Part shown: positions 41,401 to 48,285 of the stretch, in pieces
Numbering within the stretch: the first letter of the stretch is position 1
Layout: each line of letters begins with the position of its first letter
Assembly (NCBI GenBank): GCA_016280445.1
Contig: JAEEGS010000019.1
Coordinates: forward strand, 1-48,285
Length of the DNA: 48,285 nucleotides
Direction: 5' to 3'
DNA from: Bacteroidaceae bacterium
GTDB taxonomy: Bacteria > Bacteroidota > Bacteroidia > Bacteroidales > Bacteroidaceae
Translations under genes and position numbers: made by a program
The notes under the pieces: model-generated
What the model saw: only the letters and a program-made list of their open reading frames with translations
What the model was told of the DNA's origin: nothing
The model's database searches: none

Positions 41401-41616
41401 CACATTCGCGCTCGGCAACGTTCCCCCATTGGCATCCTTGACCACACCTTGCAACAGCACCACATCTCGACGATCCAACTGAGGAGTCATCCCCGTCATC
41501 GGCACCGAAGCAGGTCGCTCATCCTTCTTGTCTTGAGCATATACAAGCGTGCCTCCCACCCACAGCATCCATGCTGTCAGCATCAACAGGCCTCGCCTTA
41601 GATAGAATCTTTCCAT
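38488..41616 (-). CDS. SusC/RagA family TonB-linked outer-membrane transporter
   Basis: A 1042-residue protein with a signal peptide, an N-terminal carboxypeptidase-D-regulatory-like domain (LQGVVKDANGGTLPSANVYV, FSYVGMKTVTKVYDGK), a plug domain (DVVVTGLFDYKSS, NPNAPLFILDGFEA, VKSVTILKDGAAKAIYGSKA) and a 22-strand barrel ending in an aromatic residue (SFSLTATF). It imports large substrates by TonB energy together with the SusD lid. First gene of a six-gene minus-strand operon that has no glycosidase and no adjacent regulator. A -7 box lies at 41640-41648. Confidence 0.94.
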   Translation of the reverse strand: MERFYLRRGLLMLTAWMLWVGGTLVYAQDKKDERPASVPMTGMTPQLDRRDVVLLQGVVKDANGGTLPSANVYVRETQGGAVSDQEGRFTVQLPRGKKVTVDFSYVGMKTVTKVYDGKRNYTNQTIVLEENGMLKDVVVTGLFDYKSSTFTGSTSSYTQEELKMVGNSNVLKIIQSLDPSFVVNMNDINGSNPNHMSDITIRGNASFSGLQGEYSGNPNAPLFILDGFEATQQQIFDLDMNRVKSVTILKDGAAKAIYGSKASNGVIVVETILPEAGRLRITYTGDINVEVPDLTSYNLCDAREKLEVEKNAGRYTSTSPYYQALLDEQSNAIAANIARGVNTYWLSKPLRTGVGHKHTAYLEGGTEEMRYSASVMYNQVAGVMKKSGRRNISGNINLSYRYKQWMFRNSLSVTGNKADDSPYGTFSDYVGVNPYYSPTDANGNVVKVLGTYTSPGANGSTTTYYNPLYNATIGTKNFSKYTEVVENFYIEYRPVTDFRFTARLGYTHQNNKREDFYPGDHTRFYNWTGDRYFQRGSYSITNGETNSLSVDFTANYSHTWDKHMLLANAAYSMQDASSTSEGMTAWGFLNNHVDYITFAKQYADGGVPSGSESHTRTLGITGAANYSYDERYLFDASLRFNGSSVFGSDNRWGTFWSVGTGWNLHKEHFMESADWLTLCKFRITYGLTGNQNFSPYQSKATYKFYDNIIYDNISGAYLMGMPNPNLKWQQTGDFTVGLDLGLWNRLNLRFDYYDSRTRDALIAMSIPTSTGFTTYMENLGNVQNRGIEATANWRFFQKGQSFMSLTGSIAHNVNKVTKISDALSSFNREQDAENTTSPIIRYAEGQSMTAIWAVRSLGIDPATGREMFQKKDGTTTYDYTTDDYIIAGDSNPKVHGTLGFNGEYKGIGLSLLFNYQCGGDYYNQTLVDRVENVNIANNVDRRVFCDTWNTIGDVARYKHISSTPTTTYASTRFVQRNNMLDLTSLSAYYDFKYCPWLQRFKMERLRLTFYMNDVFHLCTVKAERGLSYPYARTFSFSLTATF

Positions 41617-41639
41617 ACTTATCCAGTTTGTTTCTGGTG

Positions 41640-41648
41640 GCAAAATTA
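41640..41648 (-). promoter_or_regulatory. -7 box for the SusC/SusD operon
   Basis: TAATTTTGC on the minus strand, 23 bases upstream of the ATG at 41616. No strong -33 box, which would fit an activator-dependent or sigma-factor-dependent promoter, though that is inference. Confidence 0.5.
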
Positions 41649-41686
41649 CTGAAAATATCTTAACATTCCTTTTTTTTCTTCGGAAA

Positions 41687-41719
41687 TTTGTCTTTTCACC
41701 TTCTTAATCGTAACTTTGC
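41687..41719 (+). promoter_or_regulatory. Bacteroidetes-type promoter for tyrS
   Basis: TTTG (41687-41690) and TAACTTTGC (41711-41719) with a 20-bp spacer. The tyrS ATG is 40 bases downstream. Confidence 0.72.
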
Positions 41720-41758
41720 AGCCTAAAAAGTCTATTTTTCAACCACATTACACATAGA

Positions 41759-43054
41759 ATGAAAGATTTTGTACAAGAACTGACCTGGCGTGGCATGATT
41801 CACCAAATGATGCCAGGCACTGACGAATTGCTCAAGAAGGAGCAAGTGACAGCATATCTGGGCATTGACCCAACAGCAGACTCTCTGCACATCGGACACC
41901 TCTGCGGAGTGATGATGCTCCGACACTTCCAACGTTGTGGACACAAACCACTGGCGCTCATCGGGGGTGCTACGGGTATGATTGGAGACCCTTCGGGCAA
42001 GAGCCAGGAGCGTAACCTGCTCGACGAGGAGACCCTGCGTCACAACGTGGCATGCATCAAGAAGCAACTGGCGCATTTCCTCGACTTTGACAGTGATGCG
42101 CCCAACAAGGCCGAACTGGTGAACAACTACGACTGGATGAAGGATTTCAAGTTCCTCGATTTTGTGAGGGACATCGGCAAGCACATCACGGTGAACTACA
42201 TGATGGCGAAGGAGTCGGTGCAGAAGCGACTGAACGGAGAGGCACGCGACGGACTGTCGTTCACGGAGTTCACGTACCAACTGCTGCAGGGCTACGATTT
42301 CTACTACCTGAACGAGCACAAGGGTTGCAAGTTGCAGTTGGGCGGTGCCGACCAATGGGGCAACATCACCACGGGATCGGAACTCATCCGACGCATGAAC
42401 GGCAACGAGTGCTTTGCGCTGACATGTCCGTTGGTGACGAAGAGCGACGGACGCAAGTTCGGCAAGACGGAGAGCGGCAACGTGTGGCTCGACCGCAACT
42501 ACACTTCACCCTACCAGTTCTATCAGTTCTGGCTCAATGTGCCTGACGAGGATGCCGAACGCTACATCAAGATTTTCACCTCGCTGGAGAAGGAGGAGAT
42601 TGACGCCCTCATTGCGGAGCACAAGACCGACCCAGGACGCCGTGTGCTGCAGAAGCGTCTGGCGGAGGAAGTGACTGTCATGGTACACTCTCGTGAGGAC
42701 TACGACATGGCGGTGGAAGCCTCCAACATTCTCTTCGGCAAATCCACCAAGGAGAGCCTTCTGAAACTGGATGAGCAGACCCTGCTGGATGTCTTTGCAG
42801 GAGTTCCTCACTTCGAGGTGAACAAGGCACTGTTCGACGAGGGCGTGAAACTCGCCGACTTGACGGTTGACCACACACAAATATTCCCCAGCAAGGGCGA
42901 AGTGAAGACACTCGTAAAGGGTGGCGGTGTGAGCGTGAACAAGGATAAGGTGAATGCACCCGACCAGTTGTTGACCAATGCCGACCTGCTCGACGGCAAG
43001 TACCTGCTTGTACAACAGGGCAAGAAGAAGTATAACCTGATTATCGCAAAATAG
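41759..43054 (+). CDS. tyrS: Tyrosyl-tRNA synthetase
   Basis: A 431-residue class I synthetase. HIGH motif at residues 44-47 ([10 protein letters not shown]), tyrosine-site segment [14 protein letters not shown], the [12 protein letters not shown] motif, the KMSKS-equivalent KFGKT at 233-237, and a C-terminal S4-like RNA-binding domain ([13 protein letters not shown]). It charges tRNA-Tyr. Length and motifs are complete. It is followed 3 bp later by the capA-like gene. Confidence 0.96.
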   Translation: MKDFVQELTWRGMIHQMMPGTDELLKKEQVTAYLGIDPTADSLHIGHLCGVMMLRHFQRCGHKPLALIGGATGMIGDPSGKSQERNLLDEETLRHNVACIKKQLAHFLDFDSDAPNKAELVNNYDWMKDFKFLDFVRDIGKHITVNYMMAKESVQKRLNGEARDGLSFTEFTYQLLQGYDFYYLNEHKGCKLQLGGADQWGNITTGSELIRRMNGNECFALTCPLVTKSDGRKFGKTESGNVWLDRNYTSPYQFYQFWLNVPDEDAERYIKIFTSLEKEEIDALIAEHKTDPGRRVLQKRLAEEVTVMVHSREDYDMAVEASNILFGKSTKESLLKLDEQTLLDVFAGVPHFEVNKALFDEGVKLADLTVDHTQIFPSKGEVKTLVKGGGVSVNKDKVNAPDQLLTNADLLDGKYLLVQQGKKKYNLIIAK

Positions 43055-43057
43055 AGT

Positions 43058-44086
43058 ATGAAAAAAATCATTGCTAGCCTATTGTTGGCGGTCGGCACCC
43101 TCCCGTTGTGGGCTGACACGCTGACGATTGCCATGACTGGCGACATCATGATGGGTACGACCTATCCGAGCATGATGCTGCCTGCCAACGACGGCAAGAA
43201 TTTGTTTGACGACTGCAAGGCCATCATCAGCAAGGCAGACCTTGCAGTGGGTAATCTGGAAGGAGCTATCTGCGACGGTGGCACCAGTACGAAAGGGAGT
43301 GGCCCCAACAGTTATTCGTTCAGGACTCCCACCAGTTATGCCCCACTGCTGAAAGAGGCGGGCTTTGACTTCTTGAGCATGGCCAACAACCATGCGAACG
43401 ACTTCGGACTCTATGGCATTGAATCGACCGAGAAGTGCCTGAAGGAACAGGGCATCAAGTTTGCTGGCATCAGCGGACGTGTGGAGAGTGCAGTCATCAC
43501 TCGCAAGGGCCTGAAGATTGGACTTTGTGCCTTCGGACACAATTCCTACACCATGAGGCACATAGACTTGAACTTGGTGGGCAGAGTGGTGGACAAACTG
43601 GTGAAGGAGTGCGACTTGGTGGTGGTGTCGTTCCACGGAGGTGCGGAAGGACGTGCTCAAAGCCATCTGCCCCATGGGTCGGAGACATTCTTGGGCGAGA
43701 ACCGAGGTTCGCTGCGCGAACTGGCTCACTTCTGCATTGACCACGGGGCTGACGTGGTGTATGGTCATGGTCCTCACGTGGTGAGAGCCACTGAGGTGTA
43801 CAAGGGACGCTTCATCGCCTACAGCCTTGGCAACTTCTGTACACCCTATAATGTCAGCCTCACGGGCATCTCTGGCTATGCGCCGCTCGTGCAAATCACC
43901 ATCAACGAGAAGGGCGAGTTCCTGCACGGAAAGATTCACTCCATGCTCCAGACCAAAGGTGTGGGGCCACGGAAGGATGCCAACGAGAGTGTGGCGAAGG
44001 AGATGAAGCAGTTGACAGAGGCTGACGTGCCCAACAGCATGGCACAAATCGATGAACACGGAAACATCAGACTGAAGAAGCGATAA
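43058..44086 (+). CDS. Secreted CapA-family (PGA_cap) metallophosphatase-like protein
   Basis: A 342-residue protein with a signal peptide (cleavage near Ala19) and the CapA fold: TIAMTGDIMMG (metal-binding Asp), DLAVGNLEGAICD, FLSMANNHANDFG, VVVSFHGGAEG and DVVYGHGPHVVRATE (paired histidines). CapA proteins take part in poly-gamma-glutamate synthesis in Bacillus, but most homologs lie outside such operons and their role is not known. No capB or capC lies nearby. It is probably cotranscribed with tyrS. Confidence 0.85.
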   Translation: MKKIIASLLLAVGTLPLWADTLTIAMTGDIMMGTTYPSMMLPANDGKNLFDDCKAIISKADLAVGNLEGAICDGGTSTKGSGPNSYSFRTPTSYAPLLKEAGFDFLSMANNHANDFGLYGIESTEKCLKEQGIKFAGISGRVESAVITRKGLKIGLCAFGHNSYTMRHIDLNLVGRVVDKLVKECDLVVVSFHGGAEGRAQSHLPHGSETFLGENRGSLRELAHFCIDHGADVVYGHGPHVVRATEVYKGRFIAYSLGNFCTPYNVSLTGISGYAPLVQITINEKGEFLHGKIHSMLQTKGVGPRKDANESVAKEMKQLTEADVPNSMAQIDEHGNIRLKKR

Positions 44087-44110
44087 AAACCAAAGCAGCA
44101 CCCGACGACC

Positions 44111-45334
44111 ATGGAAGAACTTATCTTACTGCGCATCACAGGCGAAGACCGCCCCGGGTTGACAGCGAGCATCATGGACATCCTGTCACGCTATGACGTG
44201 GACATCCAAGACATCGGACAGGCAGACATCCACTCGACGCTCTCGCTGGGCATCCTCATCAGAGTGGCGGAAGACCGCTCCGGACACGTGATGAAGGAAC
44301 TGCTCTTCAAGGCCAGCGAACTGGGCGTAAACATCGGTTTCCACCCTGTGACGATGGACGAATATGAAGCATGGGTGGCACGGCAGGGCAAGAACCGCTA
44401 CATCTTGACAGTGCTGGGCAGACGGCTCAGTGCCCGACAAATTGAAGCGGTGAGCAAACTGATTGTGAACCAAGGGCTGAACATCGATGGCATCAAGCGC
44501 CTTTCGGGACGTGCCAGTATCCGTTTCCCCAAGGAAAAAACACGTGCCTGCATCCAGTTCTCTGTGCGTGGAACCCCGAACGACAGGGAGGCCCTGCATG
44601 GCGAACTGCTGAGGCTGTCAAGCGAGCTGGAGGTGGATGGTTCGTTCCAGACGGACGACATGTACCGACGGATGCGCCGACTCATCTGCTTCGACATGGA
44701 CTCCACGCTCATTCAGACAGAAGTCATCGATGAATTGGCGAGAAAGCATGGAGTGTACGAACAAGTGGCAGCCATCACAGAGAGTGCCATGCGTGGAGAG
44801 ATTGACTTCAAGGAGAGTTTCACCAAGCGTTGTAAACTGCTGAAGGGACTGGATGTGAGCGTGATGCGCGAGATTGCCGAGAACCTGCCCTTCACGGAGG
44901 GAGTGGACAGACTGATGTATGTGCTGAAGAAATACGGCTACAAGATTGCCATCCTGAGTGGTGGTTTCACGTTCTTCGGAGAATACATCCAGAAACGCTA
45001 TGGCATCGACTATGTGTATGCCAACGAACTGGAGATAGACGAGACAGGACATCTGACAGGCAACTATGTGGGCGAGATTGTGGACGGACGGCGCAAGGCC
45101 GAACTGCTGAAACTCATTGCCCAAGTGGAGAAGGTGGACTTGCAGCAAACCATTGCCGTGGGCGATGGAGCAAACGACCTGCCGATGCTTGCACAAGCGG
45201 GTCTAGGCATTGCCTTCCACGCCAAACCCCGTGTGGTGGCGAACGCCCAACAGAGCATCAACACCATCGGAATCGATGGAGTGCTGTATTTCTTGGGCTT
45301 CAAGGACTCCTATCTGGACGAGAAGGCACAATAG
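44111..45334 (+). CDS. serB: Phosphoserine phosphatase with N-terminal ACT-like domains
   Basis: A 407-residue HAD-family enzyme. Two ACT-like regions lie at about residues 3-85 and 95-180; the first begins LILLRITGEDRPGLTASIMD. The catalytic domain has CFDMDSTLI (nucleophile Asp195, Asp197), LSGGFTFFGEYI and the metal motif VGDGANDLPML. It makes serine from phosphoserine, and the ACT domains suggest feedback control by serine or another amino acid. It starts 24 bp after the capA-like gene. Confidence 0.94.
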   Translation: MEELILLRITGEDRPGLTASIMDILSRYDVDIQDIGQADIHSTLSLGILIRVAEDRSGHVMKELLFKASELGVNIGFHPVTMDEYEAWVARQGKNRYILTVLGRRLSARQIEAVSKLIVNQGLNIDGIKRLSGRASIRFPKEKTRACIQFSVRGTPNDREALHGELLRLSSELEVDGSFQTDDMYRRMRRLICFDMDSTLIQTEVIDELARKHGVYEQVAAITESAMRGEIDFKESFTKRCKLLKGLDVSVMREIAENLPFTEGVDRLMYVLKKYGYKIAILSGGFTFFGEYIQKRYGIDYVYANELEIDETGHLTGNYVGEIVDGRRKAELLKLIAQVEKVDLQQTIAVGDGANDLPMLAQAGLGIAFHAKPRVVANAQQSINTIGIDGVLYFLGFKDSYLDEKAQ

Positions 45335-45397
45335 CCACCCCTACGCTGGGTTATCCTCATAACTAATCTAAACACTAACACTAAAAAACCTGTGGAT

Positions 45398-48253
45398 ATG
45401 AAACCAAGACTTTTACTAACTGCATTGGCACTGATTGCCATCACCGCACAGGCACAAACAAGTTCTGACTATATGCGAGCCATGAAGAAGGCTGACGTGA
45501 ACATCCCCTTCAACGTTGCTGCCGAAGGGCAGGAGTACAGGGTATCATGGGGCATGGATGCCGCATGGGATTGGGATTTCAACGTGTATCGAGGCATCGC
45601 ACATATCGGGAAAGGCAACTTTGCCACAGGACGTGTTTCGTTCCAACCCAATGACCTCGTCACTGACAATGGCGACGGCACCTATACACTGACCGCTCGT
45701 CAGAAGAAGAAACTGAAGGCACGTTGTGACCTCATCAAGTTGACAGGAACCACGAAAGTGAATCTCAACTGCGACCACGAGGCACTGTTCTACCAGGTGG
45801 ATGCCAACGGCAACTACCCCTCAGAGAATGGTAAAAAAATCACCGACTACACAGGACGCACTAACTATCGGGGAAAGCCCCAAGAGTGGTACAAACTCAT
45901 CAAGGCCAGTGTGGCATACGTGCAAACACAGGGGCTGACGGTGGTGAGTGTTTCGCCATTCAACGAGCCCGACTATGTGTGGGAACAAGCCACCAGCGAG
46001 AACCAGGCGAAGATAGACTTCTTGGCGATAGCCCAATTATTGAAAGGGGACGACTATTTCAAGGACATCCGCATCTGTGGCGGCAACACGCTCAACGATG
46101 ACAAGGCACTGACTTGGTACAACTATTTGTACGACTATATTGACGAGGGCAACACTCACCAGTTGGCAGGCGATTTCAACCACTACGCCGACTTCTTCAC
46201 GAAGGTGAAAAACGACGGCAAGGTGGCGACAGCCGACGAATTGCACAATGTAGGTGAAGCCATCGTAGGAGTCAACTACGGCATGGAAAATGGCATCTGG
46301 TGGGGTTTCGACTCAAAGGCTCGCGGACAGTTCTGCATCGACAGCAACGAAGGTGTGCGCATCGGTTACGGAGAGAACCGCAGTGCATGGACCAACGCAG
46401 CCGTCTATCGGAACGAAGTGACAGGCGAGGTGCACGGCTACCTCGGTTCGTCTGAACGTCAGGCTACACCCTCATCGTTTGCGTTCATCAGTACAGACAA
46501 GGATGTCTTCATCAACGGCTATGGTCCCACACGCATGTATGTATATGATGTGCCAGGAGGTACAGCCTATCAGAAAGGCCAAATCAACGCCGAACGTCTG
46601 TTCGACATCACTTGGGGTGAAGATGTGGCACCTTTCGAGGTCAACGGAACCTACCAAATCATGAACGTCAACAGCAAAAAACTGCTGACCATGGCCAATG
46701 GCAACGCCACATCCGATTCGCGCAAGACCAGCGGAACCACACAGCAGTGGAACGTCTATCCAAGTTATACCGACGGCGACATCTCCTATTGGTTCATTGA
46801 TAATGCCGGCAACACGAACATGCACCTCAACTCGGAACTGGATTGGGGCAAATTAGCAACCATCTTCACATCCAATGCCAATGTCATCGTGTATGGCACA
46901 GGAGATGATCACCCCATGGAGGAGCAGTGGTATGTGAAATATGCTAAAAACGGAGCGTTCTACATCATCAACCGCCTCACGAACAAGTACCTCTATTGCA
47001 GCGGCACAACTGCTGGAACTTCGGTGACCTCCAAGACAGCACCTGCCAGCAATGCCATGCCTACAGAAATCAACAGGTATCTGTGGCGATTCCTGCCCAC
47101 CGACGTGAAAATACCTTCCACGGTTCTCAAGGCCCCACAAGCACCCACAAGCCTGACGGCGAAACAGCGGGCGGCCAGCGTGGAACTCTCATGGACTGCA
47201 CCCACCGACGAGGACGTGATTTCCTACACCATCCTCAGGGCTGAGGCTCCCTCCACTGAGGGTGTGACGGCCGAATACAACACCATCGGACGCAACATCA
47301 CTGCCACCCAGTTCATCGACAACACCGCCCTGGAGGGAACCAGATACCTCTACAAGGTGCAGGCCGTAGATGAACACTACAACCGTTCTGACGCATCAGA
47401 GCCATTGGAGGTTGCCCTGCTCACAGAAAAAGCCCTGCTGGGACAATGGCAGTTTGACCAGAACCTGAACGACAACTCGGCCAATCACCTCAACGCAACG
47501 TGTGCTGCCAACCCAACCTACTCCGAGGTGGGCATCACGAAGAACTATGGCTATTCAGGCACCCACAGTCTCAAACTCTCAAGCTCCAACTATGCCATGA
47601 TTCCATATTCCGTTGTACATCACGACGAGATGACCATCGCCACATGGGTGCGATGGACAGGAGGCAACTCATGGCAACGCATCTTCGACTTCGGCAACAG
47701 CGACCAGCAATATATGTTCCTGTGTCCTTTCAACGGCACAGAGATGCGCTTTGTCATGAAAAACAGGGGTGAAGAACAGATCATTGGCACCGGCAAGAAA
47801 TTGGAGACAGGGAAATGGCATCACCTCGCCGTCACCCTCAAGCCCATAGGCGACAAGGTACAAGTCATCCTCTATCTTGACGGTCAGAACGTGGCTGAAA
47901 GTAGCACCTTCACCATCCGTCCTACAGACATTGCCCCCTCGCTCTGCTACATCGGACGCTCCATGTTCGCCGCCGACCCCATGTACAATGGCTACATCGA
48001 CGACTTCCGCATCTACAATTATGCCCTTACGGCCGAGGAGGTGGCTGACATCATGACTGACCTCGAAGCCCAATCCAAAGACATCAGCGACGACTACGAG
48101 CCAGCCTATCCCACCGCCATCCATGCTGTGAACGCTGACTCCCAGCCCACAAAGGGAGATGGACAAGCCTACGACCTGAGTGGCCGTCCTGCCTCAATAA
48201 GTGCTACCGGTGTACTGATTCAAGGGAGGAAAAAAATCTACTCTCGACCCTAA
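45398..48253 (+). CDS. Secreted multidomain GH30-like glycoside hydrolase
   Basis: A 951-residue protein with signal MKPRLLLTALALIAITAQAQ. Residues about 40-400 form a clan GH-A-type catalytic region (SWGMDAAWDWDFNVYRG opening; candidate acid/base Glu190 in VSPFNEPDY; candidate nucleophile Glu281 in ADELHNVGEA). Residues about 417-567 look like a ricin-type lectin domain, about 580-672 an FN3 domain, and about 678-890 a LamG-like concanavalin domain. It ends in a short tail (AYDLSGRPASISATGVLIQG and a basic end) like that of the protein at 30476. GH30 is my best guess; other GH-A families are possible. The ATG at 45398 is preferred over a GTG two codons earlier. Confidence 0.75.
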   Translation: MKPRLLLTALALIAITAQAQTSSDYMRAMKKADVNIPFNVAAEGQEYRVSWGMDAAWDWDFNVYRGIAHIGKGNFATGRVSFQPNDLVTDNGDGTYTLTARQKKKLKARCDLIKLTGTTKVNLNCDHEALFYQVDANGNYPSENGKKITDYTGRTNYRGKPQEWYKLIKASVAYVQTQGLTVVSVSPFNEPDYVWEQATSENQAKIDFLAIAQLLKGDDYFKDIRICGGNTLNDDKALTWYNYLYDYIDEGNTHQLAGDFNHYADFFTKVKNDGKVATADELHNVGEAIVGVNYGMENGIWWGFDSKARGQFCIDSNEGVRIGYGENRSAWTNAAVYRNEVTGEVHGYLGSSERQATPSSFAFISTDKDVFINGYGPTRMYVYDVPGGTAYQKGQINAERLFDITWGEDVAPFEVNGTYQIMNVNSKKLLTMANGNATSDSRKTSGTTQQWNVYPSYTDGDISYWFIDNAGNTNMHLNSELDWGKLATIFTSNANVIVYGTGDDHPMEEQWYVKYAKNGAFYIINRLTNKYLYCSGTTAGTSVTSKTAPASNAMPTEINRYLWRFLPTDVKIPSTVLKAPQAPTSLTAKQRAASVELSWTAPTDEDVISYTILRAEAPSTEGVTAEYNTIGRNITATQFIDNTALEGTRYLYKVQAVDEHYNRSDASEPLEVALLTEKALLGQWQFDQNLNDNSANHLNATCAANPTYSEVGITKNYGYSGTHSLKLSSSNYAMIPYSVVHHDEMTIATWVRWTGGNSWQRIFDFGNSDQQYMFLCPFNGTEMRFVMKNRGEEQIIGTGKKLETGKWHHLAVTLKPIGDKVQVILYLDGQNVAESSTFTIRPTDIAPSLCYIGRSMFAADPMYNGYIDDFRIYNYALTAEEVADIMTDLEAQSKDISDDYEPAYPTAIHAVNADSQPTKGDGQAYDLSGRPASISATGVLIQGRKKIYSRP

Positions 48254-48285
48254 ACCATCAACAGGTAACTCCTAATTGTCAACTC

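Noticed and set aside
43079..44101. 340-residue open frame on the minus strand opposite the capA-like gene
   Set aside because: It is a shadow of a well-supported gene, with no recognisable motif. Codon use on the plus strand explains its lack of stops.

Overview
The window looks like chromosomal DNA of a Bacteroidales bacterium, most likely a gut or rumen Prevotella/Segatella-type organism. The reasons are: many intergenic copies of the Bacteroidetes promoter (-7 box TAnnTTTG, often with TTTG 19-21 bp upstream), weak A-rich ribosome binding sites, a complete SusC/SusD operon, lipoprotein signal peptides typical of the phylum, the gene order rpsU - xer - hpf - tRNA-Thr, and several plant-polysaccharide enzymes (GH51, GH30-like, CE1-CE6, tandem SGNH esterase, rhamnose mutarotase).

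Layout. 1-2.4 kb (minus): tRNA-Thr, hpf, a Xer recombinase, rpsU and a small membrane protein. 2.5-7.4 kb (plus): a DUF2027-like coiled-coil protein, rhaM, a long-chain acyl-CoA ligase-like enzyme, three small lipoproteins (two of them overlapping) and a DUF805 membrane protein. 7.4-12.1 kb (minus): a five-gene run birA - queA - Nudix - tandem esterase - tadA. 12.3-15.1 kb (plus): a histidine kinase with a TPR-like periplasmic part, a shrunken methyltransferase-like gene and a PduO-type adenosyltransferase, joined by ATGA overlaps. 15.2-16.4 kb: two small genes and the longest non-coding stretch, which holds two different repeat clusters. 16.4-19.1 kb (minus): an NTP_transf_5-like protein and a CE1-CE6 esterase fusion. 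19.3-21.5 kb: a nucleosidase converging on a PurF-like gene that lacks the glutaminase cysteine. 21.7-23.6 kb (plus): an ABC-type ATPase plus a DUF4435/TOPRIM protein, preceded by a 35-bp perfect inverted repeat. 23.6-27 kb (minus): two Cache-HAMP sensor proteins, neither with the phospho-accepting histidine. 27.1-31.7 kb: GH51 arabinofuranosidase, an acyltransferase-3 and a DUF4859-like secreted protein. 31.8-41.6 kb (minus): a six-gene SusC/SusD operon with a DUF4843 lipoprotein, a PKD-like lipoprotein, a thioredoxin-like protein and an HEXXH protein. 41.8-45.3 kb (plus): tyrS, capA-like and serB. 45.4-48.3 kb: a multidomain GH30-like enzyme.

Most of the window is ordinary housekeeping and glycan-degradation DNA. 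The parts most worth a second look are: (a) the paired sensor genes in which both phospho-acceptor positions are mutated and the first has no ATPase domain; (b) the two-gene ATPase/TOPRIM pair, which has the anatomy of a split OLD-type nuclease or conflict system; (c) the Cys-less PurF paralog; (d) two intergenic arrays in which a CGTAATTAC-like motif recurs three times at an exact 23-bp period; (e) a cluster of GTGTAACA boxes, three of them at an exact 11-bp period, with alternative hairpins; and (f) a SusCD operon that carries a putative metallopeptidase and a thioredoxin instead of glycosidases, suggesting peptide rather than glycan uptake.

All functional calls rest on motif recognition by eye. 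No alignment or database search was run.
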